From NCBI GenBank assembly GCA_029204225.1, contig MU831892.1, positions 1-34,178 of the forward strand: a stretch of 34,178 bases of DNA, in the 5' to 3' direction. Below the pieces are notes generated by a model, which was given only the letters and a program-made list of their open reading frames with translations, was not told where the DNA came from and ran no database searches. This DNA comes from Diphasiastrum complanatum (lineage: Eukaryota; Streptophyta; Lycopodiopsida; Lycopodiales; Lycopodiaceae). Shown in pieces: positions 1 to 8,913 of the stretch; positions within the stretch are counted from its first letter, which is position 1; every line of letters starts with the position of its first letter. The position numbers were made by a program, and so were the translations under genes.

Positions 1-1680
1 TGTTGGTTATAATGGCAAGCTAAATTCAATCTCTCTATATGGTCATGTGAGGCCCACTCCATCCCTTTCTCTTCAAAAGAGTGGAATACATACAAGTTGT
101 CTCTTTCTTTACTTTCCCAAGTGATGATACCACCCTTTTTCTCTCTCCAAGGATTGACTCACTCCACCCCCTAGTGGGGATCACATGAGTTCTCTTTCTC
201 TACTTTCCCAAGTGAGGGTACCCCCCATTCTTTCTTAGATTCTCTCTCTACCATCTATGACAGTCCATTTGTTCTCTCTAAGAATGTGGGTACTCCATAT
301 GACTTGGCACTTCTAGTACTTGTGGGTACCACACTTTACATCTCTCTCCCAATGTTGGACCACATGTGGCTTCAAAGACCATCTTTTTTATATGGCATGT
401 TACATGATTCATAAAACTTTATGAATCCTTTAAGTGAGACTACCAACATCTTTATGACCCCAAGCCATAATGGTTATTTTTCACAAATTAATGCATTTCA
501 TAAATACAAGTGCACACCTCAAAGGAATCCTTTAAATGCTTGTAGTTGCCTAGCTTTGGTTCTATGGTTGTAGAAGTGATGGTGGATAAAGTCTCATTTA
601 TTTATGATCTAAGCAAATACTAACACATACATTATTTGGGGCTATTTATTAATCAATTTGATTAAATGGAAATTGGTGTTTCCATGCTTATTTTTGAGTT
701 GGACCTATGGACTCCATGACATGTGTCTAGTAGACGATGTATGGTGGATGCTCTTAGGTTGATGTAATGGTTGTGTTGTTAGTTTACATTAGTCTTTTTA
801 AAATTGATTGTATTGAACAATTTTATTTTGTGGCTTTTCTTTATTTTGTAGTTTTTTTTATGGATGCCCCAAGGTGTATGAGTAGTTTTCGATATTGAAT
901 TAGGGTTATTTGGTATTTTGGTTTTTGTCAGACAACTAAAAAATATCTCTAGATTATTAAACTTGGCACCTTTTACATGCAATCATGCATTTTGAAGCCT
1001 TTTTAGCTCTCCAAATTTAAATTTCTCTTCACATAATTGTACATTTATTTTAGCTCTCCCATTAAAGACATGTTGAATTAGACTTTCATAGCTTGGTATA
1101 GCACTTTTTAAATTGAATAATTTTTTTTTAATGATGAGACCTCTCTTTCTATTTCTATCATTCACCAAGAAAGTGTCTTTGAGGTGTTCCACCTTGTCTT
1201 GAGGTGTTAATAGAACATTTAGTCTTGTTTTAGACTAGTAACAATTTCCTTTGCTTGGCTCTTTCACTCTTGGTCGGCCTGTCCATTTTTTTAACCTTGT
1301 CAAGGGAGTGGACGACCTTTTTTTTCATTTTTTTTAACTTGCCATTGGCAACTTGACATTTTAGACAATGTCTCCAAGTTTAAAAGATGGTCTTGAGTTG
1401 TCTTTATGTGGCATTGAGTCCCATGCCATGTCATCTTCCACATAGTGGCAACTCAAGTTAAGTTTGAAAAGGGAGGAGACTTATTTTTTTTCCTTGGACC
1501 AATGGAGTACTCTTTTGAATTTGGGACTTGCCAAACAATGTAGTATGAAACGACCTTTAGAGCTACTAGTTGATAAATCAAATGTCCCTTGAAACACTAA
1601 GACAAGAAGATTTGCAAGATAAAGTTGTTGTGCATTATTGTATCATTTGGAAAGTGTCACCACAAGTAGACTTTATTGAG
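1..1680. other. No recognisable gene; pyrimidine-rich degenerate DNA
   Basis: The first 350 bases are rich in CT runs (repeated tctctct tracts) and the rest is AT-rich with stops in all frames. Two short minus-strand open stretches (779-982 and 983-1192) are Lys/Asn-rich and match no family I recognise. They lie downstream of the copia relic at 1843-2261 on the same strand and could be its eroded remains, but no integrase or reverse transcriptase motif is visible. Confidence 0.5.
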
Positions 1681-1798
1681 TTGGATGATTGGACTAATGT
1701 TAATGAGTTAAGGTGTTGCCCAAAGGGGTGTAAGCTCAATTGGATGATTGGACTAATTTTAATGAGTTGAGGTGTTGCCCAAAAAAGTGTAAGCTATA
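1681..1798. repeat. Two-copy tandem duplication, ~59-bp unit
   Basis: The segment starting ttggatgattggactaat at about 1681 is repeated from about 1740 with a few substitutions (for example an aaggggtg stretch becoming aaaaagtg). The open frame at 1570-1770 spans this duplication and is not considered a gene. Confidence 0.8.
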
Positions 1799-1842
1799 TT
1801 AGTGCTTGTCAATAACTTGCACTCTTTTGCATGGGAGTCAAT

Positions 1843-2261
1843 GTAGCAATGTGCTATCTAAGAGTACAAGCACGTTGTGCTCGCTCAAGGCTAATGAGTT
1901 GAGGTAATGGAAATACTTATTATGGAGAATATCAAGCATACCTTTTGAGGTATGTACATGATCACATTTAAATGGCTTTCTAGCATGCTTTTCTAAATGA
2001 CAATTTTTGCATATAGGATGACTTACATTGCTAGAAAAATTTATCTATTAGATTTTGCTTATACATGTGCAAAATATTATGGTAGATAATGTGACTCAAT
2101 TTGTAATGCCAAAGTAAATCTATATTGATTGAGGTGGTAGTGTTTGAAGCTTGGACATTAAAAGAATAGACTTGATGCAACTTATATAGATAATTTTCCT
2201 TTTTGGTTACTCGCACATCTGTTACTTGCTTAAAGGATTCATAAAGTTTGAATTCAGACAT
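1843..2261 (-). pseudogene. Ty1/copia GAG-pre-integrase relic
   Basis: This is a decayed piece of a Ty1/copia polyprotein, from the end of gag/protease to the start of integrase. In frame from 2261 it reads LYKLHQVY, then LLWHYKLSH, matching the family's pre-integrase pattern (LYKL, then WH-x-RLGH). Near 2030 the frame shifts. The second frame continues with HPICKNCHLEKHARKPF, which matches the CxxC-x-GK-x-x-x-x-PF zinc-binding segment before integrase, then KGMLDILH, corresponding to the usual LDLIH at the start of the integrase core. The core does not follow. No intact LTR was found nearby. The frameshift and the missing integrase show it is dead. Confidence 0.8.
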
Positions 2262-2479
2262 TTTGCGAGTAACCGATTTGCGAGTTTTTTTTGTAAAATA
2301 TATAATTTATATGCTTAAAATGTCGCAAAAAGGAATTATGATAACATGTACCAGGCAATAAAAATGGAAACCAATACAAGAGTTTGGAGTGAAGAAAAAC
2401 CACCCTCTACTTTGCAGCATCCCCATGAAATGTTTTCCCTTAACATCGCCGTACCTTTCTCGCCCATAACCTCCTCTTT

Positions 2480-2620
2480 TTCAAGGCAATGTGGTTTGAT
2501 GTGGTCGGTTGTGGTCGGCGGATGCGGACTGTTGCGATCGGAAGCGGACTATTGTGGTCGGATGCGATTTGATGTGGTCGCTTCGGTTCGGTTGATGCTG
2601 TCTGATGCGGTCTACACTAC
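2480..2620. repeat. Irregular simple repeat of tgtggtcgg/gatgcgg
   Basis: About 140 bp of GC-richer sequence made of imperfect repeats of tgtggtcgg and gatgcg(g/a). It creates the open frame at 2346-2690, whose composition follows the repeat and is not convincing as a protein. Confidence 0.6.
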
Positions 2621-2708
2621 CCGTTGTCTCACTCATTGGCATTCACTTAGTTCACCAAGTGTAAATGCTAGTGTGGGTTTATGTATATAAGTCCAAGTGT
2701 TTTGATAT

Positions 2709-2793
2709 AAGTCTACGTGCAAGCGCAAGTAAGTATAATTAGGAGTGTGAATACAAGTCTACGTGCAAGTATAAGTACGAGTGTGAATACAAA
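2709..2793. repeat. Short tandem repeat, units of ~46 and ~38 bp
   Basis: Two adjacent copies start with aagtctacgtgcaag (at 2709 and 2755) and end with gagtgtgaatac. The second copy has lost several internal bases. A third partial copy (aaatctacctc) follows. Confidence 0.7.
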
Positions 2794-2799
2794 TCTACC

Positions 2800-3656
2800 T
2801 CCATCATTTATTCTTACTACTATGTATGGTATATGTCACGTTTCTAGCAAAAAGTATGCTCAAATCTTCTTGAAATCATATTTGATGTAATATGTATTCA
2901 CAGAAGGTTTCCAGTGAATATTTTTTTGGTTTAGAAATGATTGCGAGGCTCTTGGCTACACTCTTCTATGTCATTTTGCTTTGGAGGAATGCAAGCAATA
3001 TGTTTCCCTTATGCAAGACCCTCGTACAGAGCTAGATTGTGATATTATGTAGGGTGGAGCGTTTAAATGAGAGTGGTGATTTATCAAAACTTGGGCTGTA
3101 ATGGTAAATGGAACAGTGCTGTAATGTTACTTTTTTGAAAAGACAACACAATATCATGATAATGGAACATATTTTCAACCTCGAGCAAATCCCACAGAGC
3201 ATAAAAGAGAAACATCCGAACACCAAAATCATTTCCCAAGAGGATATTGAAACGATGCACAGAACATGTCTAAGGCCTTTCAAAACTAAGCTTTCATTAC
3301 AATAGATACCCAACCAAACTTTATATTCAAAACTCAATATCCATTTCTCAAAAAAAAAAACATTACTTCCGAATTCGCCGACTATTACTAATGAAGAAAA
3401 TCACTTCTAAAAAAACGATAGAACACAAACAACAATTGTTTCAAAAATGTGCTATCTAACTCAATCCTCCACACACTCATCGTCAACAAACAACAATCTT
3501 AGACGCTTCTTTGATTTCTCGACACAAACCGTGTCTTTCGAATGCTCCATCTCTTTGGCTAAGGACTCTGCATAGACATGCAATTTCTTGTTATTCAAGT
3601 AGTGATGCATTGCGCTAGCCTGAAACATCTTTATCTATCATACAATGAACTTGTTA
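2800..3656. other. No recognisable gene
   Basis: AT-rich sequence between the small repeats and the 3' end of the methyltransferase-like pseudogene. Overlapping open frames on both strands at 3032-3337 and 3108-3305 mirror each other and show no domain. The stretch just below 3657 would be the 3' flank of the pseudogene; I see no clear polyadenylation signal. Confidence 0.5.
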
Positions 3657-3760
3657 TTACCATCCTTGGAACTCTTCTATGTCCCAATCATTGATTTGTT
3701 CCTCATCCTCCGCACCTGCTTCTACGTCGTCGTATGTATGGGACGAAGCCATTGGGGTCT
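3657..3760 (-). pseudogene. Methyltransferase-like pseudogene, C-terminal exon
   Basis: A short acidic tail: TPMASSHTYDDVEAG, then DEEQINDWDIEEFQGW and a TAA stop (3659-3657). The acceptor acaag at 3765-3761 gives the phase needed after the 4028 donor, across a 267-bp intron. The choice of acceptor is the least certain part. Confidence 0.5.
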
Positions 3761-4027
3761 CTTGTTTGAGTAACTCAATGCAATGAATACGAACATCAAG
3801 TTATTTAAACAATCGTAAAGTAGGTCGTAACATGAAACAAAATAGCATAGTCCAACTTGATGCTCTCTAAACATGACAAATGAAGACTCCCCAAATGAAC
3901 CACAACAATGTTGTATGAACACATTGGCAAGCTCCAATAGAGTAGCCGAAAAATAATAAAGGATGTTAGAAACGTGAAGCGAGACAACAAAGCAGAAGGC
4001 AACAAATGGACCACATAATGCCCTCAC

Positions 4028-4389
4028 CGTATCTTCTGGAAGCCAACTCCAACAAATGTTTGTCCTTCTCCATTGCAACCCAGTGCATGTTCGTACTAGT
4101 AGCTGCGTACAACGAACCACCGCATCCCCATGAAGGGGTCTACTAACACCCCGCCTGACTTACAACACATCTCCACCAAAAAATGAATGAAATGCGGGCT
4201 TTTTTCAACACCTCCTTGCATACACACATTCCCTGCTGCATCCAACAAATGCTCTGCAGGCGGCAAATGGTGAATCCAATGACTTTTGGCATTGTCAAAC
4301 AATGCTGGTTCTACTGAATCACAAGCATTCATTGGGATCAGTGGAGTGTACTCTGATCGACATGCGATGCATGTTCCAAGCATAGACTC
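4028..4389 (-). pseudogene. Methyltransferase-like pseudogene exon with SAM motif I, frameshifted
   Basis: It begins after ttctacag (AG at 4391-4390), joining the previous exon across an 88-bp intron. It reads ESMLGTCIACR, LPPAEHLLDAAGN and VEKSPHFIHFLVEM, then motif I VLVDPFMG (Asp at 4140-4138). One extra base just after the Gly shifts the frame; the next frame reads GGSLYAATSTNMHWVAMEKD. The exon ends at a GTGAGG donor (4027). Confidence 0.7.
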
Positions 4390-4477
4390 CTGTAGAACAA
4401 TCCACAAGTTATCACTGTAGTTACAAACTCTCATGCCTCAAAGAAATGATTCGAGACGTAAACAGAAATTAACTTAC

Positions 4478-4888
4478 CTGGATTCCCAAAACAATGACAC
4501 CAAAATCTGTGGTACCACGAAAGATTGTGTACTGCACGACCACGAGTCCAATTCTTTTCACAAACCTGGTAAATGTGTGGATGTCAGATATGCTCGTGAT
4601 ACGCACCACAAAACCAGTGTCATCCAAAATAGAAGAAGCAAATAGTAGGGCTGCCTCAATGATGACATTCCATGAGGGAACAACACCCCTTGAGCCCTTT
4701 GGGATAAACCTTGTGGGAAAGTCTAGCAAAACCAAGTCGGCACTGTACTAGGCAGGTTTACCTTTTCTGAACCTATTACCTGAACAAATTGTCTTCAGGT
4801 GGCCCATTATCTCTTGTAATGCCACAGACAATGTATTTGTTGCAGCACTTCTTGCAATCTCCAACAAATCTCCACACAAAGTAAACAA
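4478..4888 (-). pseudogene. Methyltransferase-like pseudogene exon with motif IV and a nonsense codon
   Basis: It has 137 codons starting after an acceptor (attttag at 4895-4889) and ending CAG|GTAAGT at 4478/4477, phase 0 at both ends. It reads LCGDLLEIARSA, then RFRKGKPA, a TAG stop at 4748-4750, and continues in the same frame with YSADLVLLDFPTRF (Asp codon at 4723-4721). Sense continues on both sides of the stop with no shift, as expected for a single nonsense mutation. Confidence 0.65.
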
Positions 4889-4924
4889 CTAAAATGAAAC
4901 AAGCCAACCATGAGTAACAAGCTT

Positions 4925-4992
4925 GAGTAAGCATGACATTCCAGACCAAAAACACGGCTACTGAAATTACAATGCTGTAGGAAAAAACAAGG
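4925..4992. repeat. 68-bp direct duplication, left copy
   Basis: It starts gagtaagcatgacattcc and matches 6091-6158 at about 63 of 68 positions. Both copies are intron sequence of the methyltransferase-like pseudogene. They bracket an insert of about 1.1 kb (4993-6090) made of array repeats. Confidence 0.85.
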
Positions 4993-4995
4993 TAT

Positions 4996-5240
4996 CGAAT
5001 TTTGGGGGTATCAAATTTTGGGAATCGATTATTTTGGAAATCGGTTTTTTTGAATCAAAAATTTTGGGAGTCAAAAATTTTGGGTATCGAAACAATCCAA
5101 GAAAGTGACTTTAAAGCTGTACTGTCGTTTAAAATAGTTTTTAAAAAACGCCTATTTAAACTCAGTAAATTTTTTTGGAATAAAAATTTTTGGAATTGAA
5201 TTTTTTTGAATGCAAAATTTTTGGGTATCGAATGTTTTTG
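4996..5240. repeat. GGTATCG-rich block, motif in opposite orientation
   Basis: Here the array motif appears as ttttgggtatcg and variants, the reverse complement of the cgatacccaaaa form that dominates from 5340 on. The orientation therefore flips between about 5240 and 5340. The open frames at 5002-5199 and 5206-5448 are by-products of the repeat. Confidence 0.7.
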
Positions 5241-5728
5241 GAATCAAATAATATGTTTTGGAAGGTTTATGAGAGAGCAACAAATCAGTTATGGTCTCAA
5301 TCCAATATCAACAGATTCCAAGATCGAAATTGATGATCAGATTATTCCGATACCCAGAGTTTTTCAATACCTAGAGTATTCGGATTTTTCGCTACCTAGT
5401 TTTCGATACCCAGAGTCCTCGGAATTTTCGTTACCCATAGGTTTTTGAATTTTTGACATTCCTATCAAATATGCTTGAAGGATCTGGCTACAGGCCATTT
5501 GAAATGATCGTTCACCAGCAAATCAATGCGCCTATTTGAAGTTTATCAAATATGCTTGAACGATCTGGCTACATGCCATTTCAAATGACGGAAGCAACGA
5601 ACTCCTACTTTCGACAAAAAATACGATGAACTAAGATAGAGCCAACAAACGTGCAAGTTTGGGTTTCAGAAAATCTCAAAAGTTAGGGTCTCCAACAAGA
5701 TGCTAAGACCTTGTTTTAAAGCAAAACT

Positions 5729-5795
5729 CACTATTTATAACTATTGTCTAGCTTCAATCGTCGGCGATTGAAGCTGGACAATAATTATAAACAGT
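5729..5795. repeat. Foldback hairpin 1
   Basis: Arms of about 31 bp (5729-5760 and 5765-5795) around a four-base tcgg loop, with about three mismatches. Confidence 0.85.
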
Positions 5796-6090
5796 GAGCT
5801 CAGTGTATCACATGACCTTCAGAGCGCACCAATTTTTGATCAAAAGATCAAAAAAATCCAATATCGAATTCGTCCGACCCAAAGATCAAAATCTAGAAAC
5901 ATAATTTTTCGATACCTGATCGTCTCGAAAAATCAGAATTTTGCGATACCCGTAATCAACTTTTTTCGATACCTATAATCTGAATGTTTCAATACACAAA
6001 CTCAAAATTTTTTGATACGGGTTCGACTTAGAAAATTATGGATTTTTTGGTACCCAAAGTTTGTCGATACCCAGAGTATTCCGATACCCA

Positions 6091-6158
6091 GAGTAAGCAT
6101 GACATTCCAGACCAAAAACACGGCTACTGAAACTACAATGTTGCAAGAGAAAACAAGG
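6091..6158. repeat. 68-bp direct duplication, right copy
   Basis: Partner of 4925-4992. It is followed directly by the donor of the exon at 6171, so this copy probably marks the original intron position and the left copy is its duplicate, or the reverse. Confidence 0.85.
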
Positions 6159-6170
6159 GCAAGGGCATAC

Positions 6171-6476
6171 CTTAATTCCTTGGGCTGCAGAATATGGTGT
6201 GGGAGTCAAGAACTCATACTCCTCTCGGTTGATCGTGATGTGCTTGGCTAGACATGGTGAACTTGTCCGAAGATTATCTGGCAAATCCTTTATGATCTCC
6301 TCAACCGCAATCTCTTTGCCCTTGCGTTGTCTCTTCAAAAACCATTGTTTTGGTACCACTGGATCATGCCCTCCTATATCATTGAGTCGGGTCTCAAGAG
6401 TGGAACCCTCCTCAAGCTCTGTGACACCCACATCCACCAGTGCGCGGTTGAAAAAGGCAGTGAGATCAGTTAAAAA
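6171..6476 (-). pseudogene. Methyltransferase-like pseudogene, most upstream visible exon
   Basis: It has 102 open codons, phase 0 at both ends. The likely acceptor is gatag at 6481-6477 and the donor is AAG|GTATGC at 6171/6170. It encodes an acidic then basic segment (ELEEGSTLETR, FLKRQRKGKEIAVEE) with no recognised domain, ending SAAQGIK. It lies inside the repeat array, which is present on both sides of it. Confidence 0.6.
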
Positions 6477-6706
6477 CTATCGCATTGAGAATCAACCAAC
6501 TAAGTGAGCTGGGATTGTTTGTGTATGCTAATCAAATATGCTTGAACGATCTGGACATGCCATTTCAAATGACTGAAGCAATGAACTCCTACTTTTGATC
6601 CAACAAACTAAGATAGAGCCAACAAATGTGCAAGTTAGGGTCTCAAAAATCTCAAAAGTTAGGGTCTCCAAAAGAATGCTAAGATCTTGTTTGAAAGCAA
6701 AGTTTC

Positions 6707-6774
6707 ATTGTTTAAAACAAATGTCCCAGCTTCAATCGTCGGCGATTGAAGCTGGACAATAGCTATAAACGATG
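6707..6774. repeat. Foldback hairpin 2
   Basis: Same core as hairpin 1, loop at about 6739-6742. The inner 18 bp pair nearly perfectly and the outer arms are weaker. Confidence 0.8.
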
Positions 6775-7231
6775 AGTTCATTTTATCACATTACCTTCAT
6801 AGCGCATCAATTTTTGATCAAAAGATCGAAGAAATCCAATAACGAATTCATTTGACACAAAGATCGAAATCCAGAAAAAGAATTTTTCGATACCGGATCA
6901 ACTAGAAAAATCCGTAAATTCTCAATACAAAAAATCAGAATGAGATTTTTCGATACCCTAAGTTCATAATTTTGCGAAACTCGTAATCAAATTTTTTTTG
7001 ATACCTATAATCTGAATTTTTCAATACACAAACTCAGAAATTTTTGCTACGGGATTGACTCAATTTTTTTTTTGGATTTTTCGATACCCAGAGTTTGTCG
7101 ATACCCAGAGTTTTTGGAAGTTTTGATACTCCTGTCAAATATGCTTGAACGATCTGGCTACAGGCCATTTAAAATGTCTGTCCAGCTTCAATCGCCCTGT
7201 CATATATGCTTGAACGATATGGCTACAGGCC

Positions 7232-7291
7232 ATTTGAAACGACTGTCCAACTTTAATCGCCGACGATTGAAGCTGGACAGTCGTTTCAAAT
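7232..7291. repeat. Foldback hairpin 3
   Basis: Arms 7232-7259 and 7264-7291 around ccga, 28 bp each with about two mismatches. The left arm is the tail of a 62-bp module. Confidence 0.85.
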
Positions 7292-8001
7292 TTTAAGCTC
7301 AATGAACGATTTTAAATGTTCACTCTTAGTGAGCTCCAACGCACTCCTACTGAAGTTGTGCGGTGCAAGAAAACAGTGAGCTTAGTGGACAATTACCTCA
7401 GTCAAAATCAACCAAATCCTATTTTCGACAAAAAAATCCAACAACTTTTTGCACACTTAAGTGAGCTAGGGTAGGAAGAAATGTGTCTTCTTTATGCTAA
7501 AATTGGGCGACATTGCCTGTGGATTATGGCAACAAATTAGTGCGCCTATCACATTTTCTTCAAAGTGCATCAATTTTTAATCAGAAGACCGAAAAAATCC
7601 AATATCGAAATCGTCCGACACAAAGATCAAAATCCAGAAACAACATTTTTTTGATATCGCATCGACTTACAAAATTTGCAAACTCTCAATACAAAAAATC
7701 AAAACTGTTCAATGCAGGATTTTTTGATACCCTAAGTTCAGAATTTTGCGAAACCCGTAATCAAATTTTTTCGATACCTGGAATGTGAGTTTTTCAATAC
7801 ACAAACTCAGAAATCTTTGATACGAGATCAACTCAGAAAATTCTGGATTTTTTGATACCCAGAGTTTGTCGATACCCAGTTTTCAGAAGTTTCAATACTC
7901 CTGTCAAATATGCTTCAACAATCTGGCTATAGGCCATTTTAAATGACTGTCCAGCTTCAATCGCCTTGTCATTTATGCTTGAACGATATGGCTACTGGCC
8001 C

Positions 8002-8059
8002 TTTGAAATGACTGTGCAGCTTCAATCGTCGGCGATTGAAGCTAGACAGTCATTTCAAA
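8002..8059. repeat. Foldback hairpin 4
   Basis: Arms 8002-8028 and 8033-8059 around tcgg, with about two mismatches. It is the counterpart of hairpin 3 in the ~770-bp duplicate. Confidence 0.85.
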
Positions 8060-8359
8060 TCTTAAGCTCAGTGAACGGTTTTAAATATTCACTCTCAGTG
8101 AGCTCCAACGCACTCCTATTGAAGTTGTGCAGTGCAAGAAAACATTGAGCTTAGTGGACAATCACCTCAGTCAAAATCAACGAACTCCTATTTTCGACAA
8201 GAAATCCAACAACTTTTTGCACACTTAAGTTAGGTAGGGTAGGAAGAAATGTGCCTTCTTTATGCTAATTTTGAGCGACATTGCCTATGGATTAGGGTTA
8301 CAAATTAGTGCACCTTTTTCAAGTTTATCAAATATGCTTGAACGATCTTTCTATAGGCC

Positions 8360-8418
8360 ATTTGAAACGACTGTCTAGCTTCAATCGTCGACATTGAAGC
8401 TGGACAGTTATTTCAAAT
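8360..8418. repeat. Foldback hairpin 5
   Basis: Same structure as hairpins 3 and 4, with one base lost beside the loop and a few arm mismatches. Confidence 0.8.
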
Positions 8419-8667
8419 CTTAAGCTCACTGAACGGTTTTAAAAGTTCATTCTCAATGAGCTCCAACGCACTCCTACTGTCGACCATAAATCCAACAAAC
8501 TTTTCCATACTTTTAAACATCAAATCCTAAGCACCCCCTTATAGAACAGAGTAACTTTTTAACGAACCAGGATAGCCAACAAAAGCGCAAGTTACAGTCC
8601 TAAAAAACTCAGAAGGGGCAAAGGTCCAACATTTCAGAATATTCTAGAGCGTGTGAGGTCGGGATGA

Positions 8668-8913
8668 CGCTCTTCAATAACCAGTGCTTCTTTCTTAGAA
8701 ATAGTGAACCATTTTGTGGATCAGCTTAATGTAACACGACAAACCAACGACATGAACACACCAAAAGAAACTGTCAAGAGAAAATGTCTAGTGCAAGAAT
8801 GGAATGATAGCGACAATGTCTCTCATCGTCCTGACATAGAGTACATACAAAAGACAAAAGAGACAACATTTTGTTCTCAGAATACTAGTTATGATAGAAG
8901 TCAAAGGCACTAT
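8668..8913 (+). pseudogene. Unidentified reading frame, 5' part, split by LTR element
   Basis: It has 82 codons without a stop, up to the target-site duplication ACTAT (8909-8913). If the LTR element and one copy of the duplication are removed, the same frame resumes at 18877 and stays open for 67 more codons. The encoded segment is polar (for example CLVQEWNDSDNVSHRPD) and matches no family I recognise. No good start is visible: the frame opens after a TGA at 8665-8667, so an exon border or lost start may lie there. An open run of ~149 codons in AT-rich DNA is unlikely by chance but not proof of a gene. Confidence 0.45.

Larger units (their letters stand above)
3657..6476 (-). pseudogene. 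Beta-class (N4/N6-type) DNA methyltransferase-like pseudogene, four exons
   Basis: Four minus-strand coding blocks join in phase: 6476-6171, 4888-4478, 4389-4028 and 3760-3657. The product resembles an amino (N4/N6) DNA methyltransferase with beta-class motif order. A catalytic-motif-like LVLLDFPTRF comes first, then a motif-X-like KSPHFIHFLVEM, and last the SAM-binding motif I (VLVDPFMG, then GGSLYAAT), ending with AMEKDK. The usual DPPY/SPPY reads DFPT here, so even an intact copy might lack activity. The copy is broken by an in-frame TAG at 4748-4750 (a CAG-to-TAG change would explain it) and by one extra base inside motif I near 4121-4126. Splice borders are canonical (GTAAGT, GTATGC and GTGAGG donors). 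Class and defects are read from the sequence. Native role and whether the source was a host gene or a transposon passenger are unknown. Further 5' exons were not found. Confidence 0.65.
4993..8480. repeat. Complex repeat array (GATACC motifs, 62-bp modules, foldback hairpins)
   Basis: About 3.5 kb of interlaced repeats, interrupted by the pseudogene exon at 6171-6476. Components: (1) a ~62-bp module beginning tcaaatatgcttgaacgatc at about 5465, 5546, 6532, 7135, 7200, 7904, 7969 and 8328; (2) five inverted repeats centred on ttcaatcg-tcgg-cgattgaa; (3) a ~130-bp block near 5806, 6784 and 7547 (rule: gcaccaatttttgatcaaaag); (4) a ~250-bp block after the hairpin at 7289 and 8066; (5) about twenty variants of tttttcgatacccagag. 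A unit of about 770 bp is duplicated (7083 aligns with 7854). No transposase frame is seen. A satellite-like expansion of a non-autonomous foldback element is one reading; this is inference. Confidence 0.8.

Noticed and set aside
2346-2690. 114-codon plus-strand open frame
   Set aside because: Its composition follows a simple tgtggtcgg repeat; no domain or homologous pattern is visible.
3032-3337. Overlapping open frames on both strands
   Set aside because: They mirror each other, show no motif, and have no splice context.
3722-4120. 132-codon minus-strand frame including a hydrophobic stretch
   Set aside because: It reads the wrong frame of the methyltransferase exon and then through its 267-bp intron.
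4993-8480. Possible CRISPR-like array
   Set aside because: Repeats are long, diverged and irregularly spaced in a plant nuclear context, with hairpins and no cas genes.
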